Shown: in pieces, positions 61,150-64,000 of the stretch | How positions within the stretch are numbered: position 1 is the first letter of the stretch | Layout: each line of letters starts with the position of its first letter | Assembly (NCBI RefSeq): GCF_000223375.1 | Contig: NC_017386.1 | Coordinates: 124,001-188,000, forward strand | Reading direction: 5' to 3' | DNA: 64,000 nt | Origin: Ketogulonicigenium vulgare WSH-001 | GTDB taxonomy: Bacteria > Pseudomonadota > Alphaproteobacteria > Rhodobacterales > Rhodobacteraceae | The notes under the pieces: generated by a model | Databases searched by the model: none | What the model was told of the DNA's origin: nothing | Seen by the model: only the letters and a program-made list of their open reading frames with translations | Program-made: the position numbers and the translations under genes

Positions 61150-62181
61150 TTAGGGGCGGCCGGTTTCGATCCCCAGTGCGCAATCCACGCCGATCACGCT
61201 GGGATCATTGACCGCATCCCCGCGTGCCACTGCCGCACAGGATTGCGCGACCACCGTGGCCGAGACCATCTCGCGCGCCTCGGCGCCATAGGCCGGGCTG
61301 TGCAGCGCACCGGCGGTTTCGGCATAGGCCTGCAGCTCGGTCGAGGGCATGACCGTCTCGGCCCAGATCTGGTCAAGGCGGGCCACGACCTCGTCCGGCA
61401 CGCCTTTGGGCACCAGAATGCCAAAGTAATTATAGGCGATGCGGGTTTCGGGCAGCCAGTCGGTGACCGGCGGGATCGGATCGGCGCCGCCAATGACCAG
61501 CGGTGTTTCCGACAGAACCGCCAGCGGCCGCAGACGGCCACCACGGATCAATTCGGCCTGCTCGCCCGCAAGCTGCGAGGTCATCGCCGTCTCGCCCGAG
61601 GCGGCGGCGATGGTGGCGGGGCCGCCGCCTTCATAGGCCACAAGGTTATATTCGAAATCGCCAGCGGCGGCCAAAGTGGCAATCGCCGTGCCACCGGCCG
61701 AGCTGACGCCCGCGGTCGCAACGCTGATGCCGCGCCCTTCGCTGCGCAGGGCTTCCAGCAGTTGACCGAAATCCTGATAGGGGCTGTTCGCAGGCACGCT
61801 GATCACCGGCACGTTCGCAACGCTGAGGTAAAGATGCCAGTCGTCGATGGTGCTGCCCTCGATCAGGCCGGTGACGGCATAGGTTGCCGCATCGGCGATA
61901 CCGGTGGCCAGCAGGGTCTGTCCGTCGCGGGCGGCATCCAGCACGCCCTGCGTGCCGATCGCGCCCGAGGCACCGGGCTGGTTGACGACAACGACGTCGA
62001 CGCCCAGGGCCTGCGACAGCAGCGGCGCGGTCACGCGCGTCACCTGATCGGTCGCGCCCCCTGCCCCCCAGGGCACGATAATGTTGATGACACCGTTCGG
62101 CGTCCAATCCTGCGCCTGCGCGCCACCGGCAAAGACGGCGGCCGCAATAATCGCGCTAAAGGCTGTGCTGCGTGTCTTCAT
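61150..62181 (-). CDS. tctC: TctC/Bug-family carboxylate-binding protein (second system)
   Basis: The 343-residue receptor has a signal peptide (FSAIIAAAVFAGGAQA) followed by INIIVPWGAGGATDQVTR and VVVVNQPGASGAIGTQ, the Bug-family ligand loops. The ATG at 62181 follows GGGAGGAATGAC; the frame extension to 62250 is rejected because it crosses the regulator sites. It heads tctC-tctB-tctA and is divergent from a GntR regulator. The dehydrogenase-cytochrome pair downstream may produce or consume the same sugar acid, but this is inference. Confidence 0.92.
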   Translation of the reverse strand: MKTRSTAFSAIIAAAVFAGGAQAQDWTPNGVINIIVPWGAGGATDQVTRVTAPLLSQALGVDVVVVNQPGASGAIGTQGVLDAARDGQTLLATGIADAATYAVTGLIEGSTIDDWHLYLSVANVPVISVPANSPYQDFGQLLEALRSEGRGISVATAGVSSAGGTAIATLAAAGDFEYNLVAYEGGGPATIAAASGETAMTSQLAGEQAELIRGGRLRPLAVLSETPLVIGGADPIPPVTDWLPETRIAYNYFGILVPKGVPDEVVARLDQIWAETVMPSTELQAYAETAGALHSPAYGAEAREMVSATVVAQSCAAVARGDAVNDPSVIGVDCALGIETGRP

Positions 62182-62243
62182 GTCATTCCTCCCAGAATGA
62201 AGTCTGAAGTTGAGTGCGACCTCCATCACACTGAACTTGAATA

Positions 62244-62339
62244 CTAGCATACCATTACTGTATGTTTACATCTGAAAGCGCGTGCTGCAATCCCTGATTT
62301 TCGGCTTTTTGCAATAAATCGCGCAGGGCATTATGCTAG
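62244..62339. promoter_or_regulatory. inverted CTAGCATA sites between tctC and its GntR regulator
   Basis: CTAGCATA at 62244-62251 and its inverse TATGCTAG at 62332-62339 frame the divergent promoter region. The first copy also belongs to a local inverted repeat, GCATAC (62247-62252) with GTATGT (62260-62265). GntR/FCD regulators bind such short inverted repeats, so these are likely operators for the adjacent gene and tctC. Confidence 0.55.
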
Positions 62340-62365
62340 CACGCACCATGCGACAGAAGGGTTGA

Positions 62366-63064
62366 ATGATGGTCAGACGACCAGAAGGCGTTAAAGAGAT
62401 TGAAGAAATCTACCGCACAGCGCTTGAGGGACTGCAGATTGACTTCAGCCGGGTCATGGGACCGCAGATCTATGATGTGATGCGAAAGCTGGTGGTGCAA
62501 AACAGCCTTGCCCCCGGAACCCCGATTTACGAGGCCAAGTTTGCTGAGATTCTAGGCGTTAGCCGCACGCCGCTGCGTGCAGCTTTGCAACAGATGGCCA
62601 AAGAAGGGCTGATCGAGACCCGCCCGCAGGTGGGGTCTATCGTCGCACCCGTCGATCCGGAAAAGATCGTCTCGGCCGTTTTTTGTCGCAGCGCGCTGGA
62701 AACGGCGGTGGTGCGGCGTCTGGCCGAGCTGCCGCAATTTGATCCAAAGCCCTTCCGCCGCATCCTTGCCGCGCAAGAGGATTTCAGCTCGCGCGATGAT
62801 TACATCGGCTTTTTCGAGGTGGACGAGGCCTTTCACGCCCAACTGGCCGAAACCGCTGGCGTGCCCGAGGCCTGGCGCCTGATTCTGTCGAATAAAACCC
62901 ATGTCGACCGCGCACGCCTCAGCCTGCAAAGCGCGATCCCCGGACGCGCGGCGGTGGCTTACCGCGAACACCTGGACATTATGGCCGCGCTGGAAAAGGG
63001 CGAGCCCGAATTGGCGGCGCAATATATGGACAAACATGTCCGCTCGGCGTTGGACATCATCTAA
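62366..63064 (+). CDS. GntR-family regulator with FCD domain
   Basis: The 232-residue regulator has a winged helix at about 33-90 (IYDVMRKLVVQNSLAPGTPI, then AEILGVSRTPLRAALQQMAK) and an FCD effector domain with the metal-type residues in FFEVDEAFHAQLAETAG and YREHLDIMAALEKGEPELAA. AGAAGG precedes tandem ATGs at 62366 and 62369. It is divergent from tctC and probably controls the transporter in response to its substrate. A strong terminator follows. Confidence 0.9.
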   Translation: MMVRRPEGVKEIEEIYRTALEGLQIDFSRVMGPQIYDVMRKLVVQNSLAPGTPIYEAKFAEILGVSRTPLRAALQQMAKEGLIETRPQVGSIVAPVDPEKIVSAVFCRSALETAVVRRLAELPQFDPKPFRRILAAQEDFSSRDDYIGFFEVDEAFHAQLAETAGVPEAWRLILSNKTHVDRARLSLQSAIPGRAAVAYREHLDIMAALEKGEPELAAQYMDKHVRSALDII

Positions 63065-63071
63065 GACGGTT

Positions 63072-63097
63072 GCAGCCGCCCCCTGCGGGGCGGCTGC
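63072..63097. terminator. terminator between gntR and the convergent isomerase gene
   Basis: GCAGCCGCCCC (63072-63082) and GGGGCGGCTGC (63087-63097) are perfect 11-bp arms with a 4-base loop, followed on the plus strand by GGCAGATTTTAAGG. It lies in the 59-bp gap between convergent genes. Confidence 0.85.
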
Positions 63098-63123
63098 GGC
63101 AGATTTTAAGGCGTGCCGCAATC

Positions 63124-64000
63124 TTACGGCGTACCGGTGATATAGGCATAGCTTTCGCAAGCCGAGGTGATGCCATCGGGTTGCGGCTGGTCATTTTCGA
63201 TAAAGAAATACTCGGCCCCGGCCACCTCTGCCTGCGCAAGGATGGTGCCAAAGTCGATAAAGCCTTGGCCGACGGTCGCAAAGGTGGTCGTCTCGACGCC
63301 GTCTGTGGTGACGGTCTGCGCGTCCTTGACGTGGAACGCCGGGAAGCGACCGGGGTTCGCCGCGATCAGATCCAGCGCATTGCCGCCGCCAACCTCGGTC
63401 CAATACAGATCCAGCTCGAATCCGACGGTTTCGGGATTCGTTTCGGCAAACAGCACATCCATACCGGTGCGCCCATCGGCCAGCGCCTCGAATTCCCAAC
63501 CGTGGTTGTGGTAAAGCGGCATGATCCCCGCTTCGTTCAGCGGGCCGCCGGCGTTGTTCAGAATTTCCGCAAAGGCAAGATATTCCGCCTCGGTCTGGGT
63601 CGCGCCTTCGGCCGGGCGGGCCCCGCTGATGCGGACATAGCTTGCGCCCACGGCCTGCGCGGCGGCGATGACCTGATCCAGACGATCGGTCAGATCAGCA
63701 CCGCTGACCCCCAGCGAGGGGACGGCAAAGCCAAGCTCGCTCGACATGGTGACGATGTCGCTGACAGGAATCCCCTGAAAACTCGCGACGCCGCCATCAA
63801 AGTTCGAGAATGAGAATTCGATATTCGGAATACCGCAGGCCGCGACAGCCTCCACCGCGCCGCGTGCATCTGCCGCGATCTGATCGCGGATGGTAAAGGC
63901 AACAAGGCCAATGCGATCAACCGGGATGCCCAGATGGGACATTTCGCTCGATTGTGCAAAGACCGGCGTGGCCATGACGGCAATCGGCGCAGCGCTTGCC
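63124..64000 (-). CDS. exported sugar-phosphate isomerase/epimerase-like TIM-barrel protein, 5' end cut off
   Basis: The frame is open to the window edge; the visible start ASAAPIAVMATPVFAQSSEM reads as the end of a signal peptide, so the true start lies outside. The mature part is an AP-endonuclease-2/xylose-isomerase-like barrel: GIPVDRIGLVAFTIRDQI, LYHNHGWEFEAL with metal-type His, VGFELDLYWTEVGG, FHVKDAQ and a late Glu in FFIENDQP. Enzymes of this fold isomerise sugars or inositols with a divalent metal and are usually cytosolic, but secreted forms occur next to PVC-type dehydrogenases. The ATG at 63975 inside the signal is not taken as the start. Confidence 0.82.
   Translation of the reverse strand, partial: ASAAPIAVMATPVFAQSSEMSHLGIPVDRIGLVAFTIRDQIAADARGAVEAVAACGIPNIEFSFSNFDGGVASFQGIPVSDIVTMSSELGFAVPSLGVSGADLTDRLDQVIAAAQAVGASYVRISGARPAEGATQTEAEYLAFAEILNNAGGPLNEAGIMPLYHNHGWEFEALADGRTGMDVLFAETNPETVGFELDLYWTEVGGGNALDLIAANPGRFPAFHVKDAQTVTTDGVETTTFATVGQGFIDFGTILAQAEVAGAEYFFIENDQPQPDGITSACESYAYITGTP

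Noticed and set aside
1..64000. tRNA, rRNA, CRISPR arrays, insertion sequences, prophage or integrase genes
   Set aside because: Scanning both strands by eye showed no cloverleaf with a TTCRANNC arm, no regularly spaced repeats and no transposase or integrase motifs. A covariance search would be needed to exclude small RNAs.

Overview
The window looks like a chromosomal segment of a GC-rich alphaproteobacterium, most likely a member of the Rhodobacterales. Reasons are the GC-rich codon use, the density of ABC and tripartite tricarboxylate (TTT/Tct) uptake systems, an HWE-type sensor kinase, IclR/GntR-led catabolic islands and a BCCT transporter. The species cannot be named from the sequence alone. 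No rRNA, tRNA, CRISPR array, transposase or integrase was recognised. || Layout. (1) 1-5.1 kb: an iclR-tctC-tctB operon (cut by the window edge) lies divergent from a D-2-hydroxyacid dehydrogenase and an RraA/HMG-aldolase-like gene, with a palindromic operator between them; an Old Yellow Enzyme gene follows. (2) 5.2-8.4 kb: a minus-strand thiamine-precursor operon (YkoF-ThiX-ThiZ-ThiY type) behind a clear TPP riboswitch. (3) 8.6-12.2 kb: small hypothetical proteins, an exported Mn-type superoxide dismutase, an HWE kinase and an outer-membrane barrel. (4) 12.6-15.9 kb: two paralogous TbpB-like lipoproteins with related 108-bp leaders, one of them in an operon with an outer-membrane barrel that resembles the barrel part of Slam surface-lipoprotein assembly proteins. 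(5) 16.1-19.6 kb: a PhnD-PhnC-PhnE-PhnE phosphonate-type ABC transporter. (6) 19.8-25.7 kb: Kup, then a four-gene siderophore-type ABC importer. (7) 25.7-31.4 kb: an amino-acid oxidase-like gene with an orphan peptide-binding protein, a zinc peptidase, and a Fic protein behind a large palindromic control region. (8) 31.4-38.6 kb: an FAH-family hydrolase, an NMT1-type ABC importer whose ATPase gene carries a one-base frameshift, a GntR regulator, a BCCT transporter and a VOC protein. (9) 38.6-54.0 kb: a large catabolic island with a Dpp-like peptide importer, HyuA/HyuB (5-oxoprolinase/hydantoinase), a TetR regulator, a flavoprotein, a cyclophilin, a BAAT-like hydrolase and gamma-glutamyltransferase. 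(10) 54-56 kb: IlvE and a YghU-type GST. (11) 56.2-64 kb: a secreted PVC-type dehydrogenase with a cytochrome c, a complete TctABC operon, a divergent GntR regulator, and an exported sugar-phosphate isomerase-like gene running off the edge. || The genes work together mostly as import-plus-catabolism islands. The clearest new inference is a TetR regulon in region 9: the same 12-bp site (AAATGCATATTT) sits at the identical distance before hyuB and before the flavoprotein gene, and two near copies sit before ggt. This would tie gamma-glutamyl cleavage, 5-oxoproline or hydantoin opening and peptide uptake into one unit. A second window-wide pattern is that four separate operons place a stable hairpin exactly between the binding-protein gene and the next transporter gene. 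A third candidate system is the TbpB-like lipoprotein/Slam-like barrel locus.
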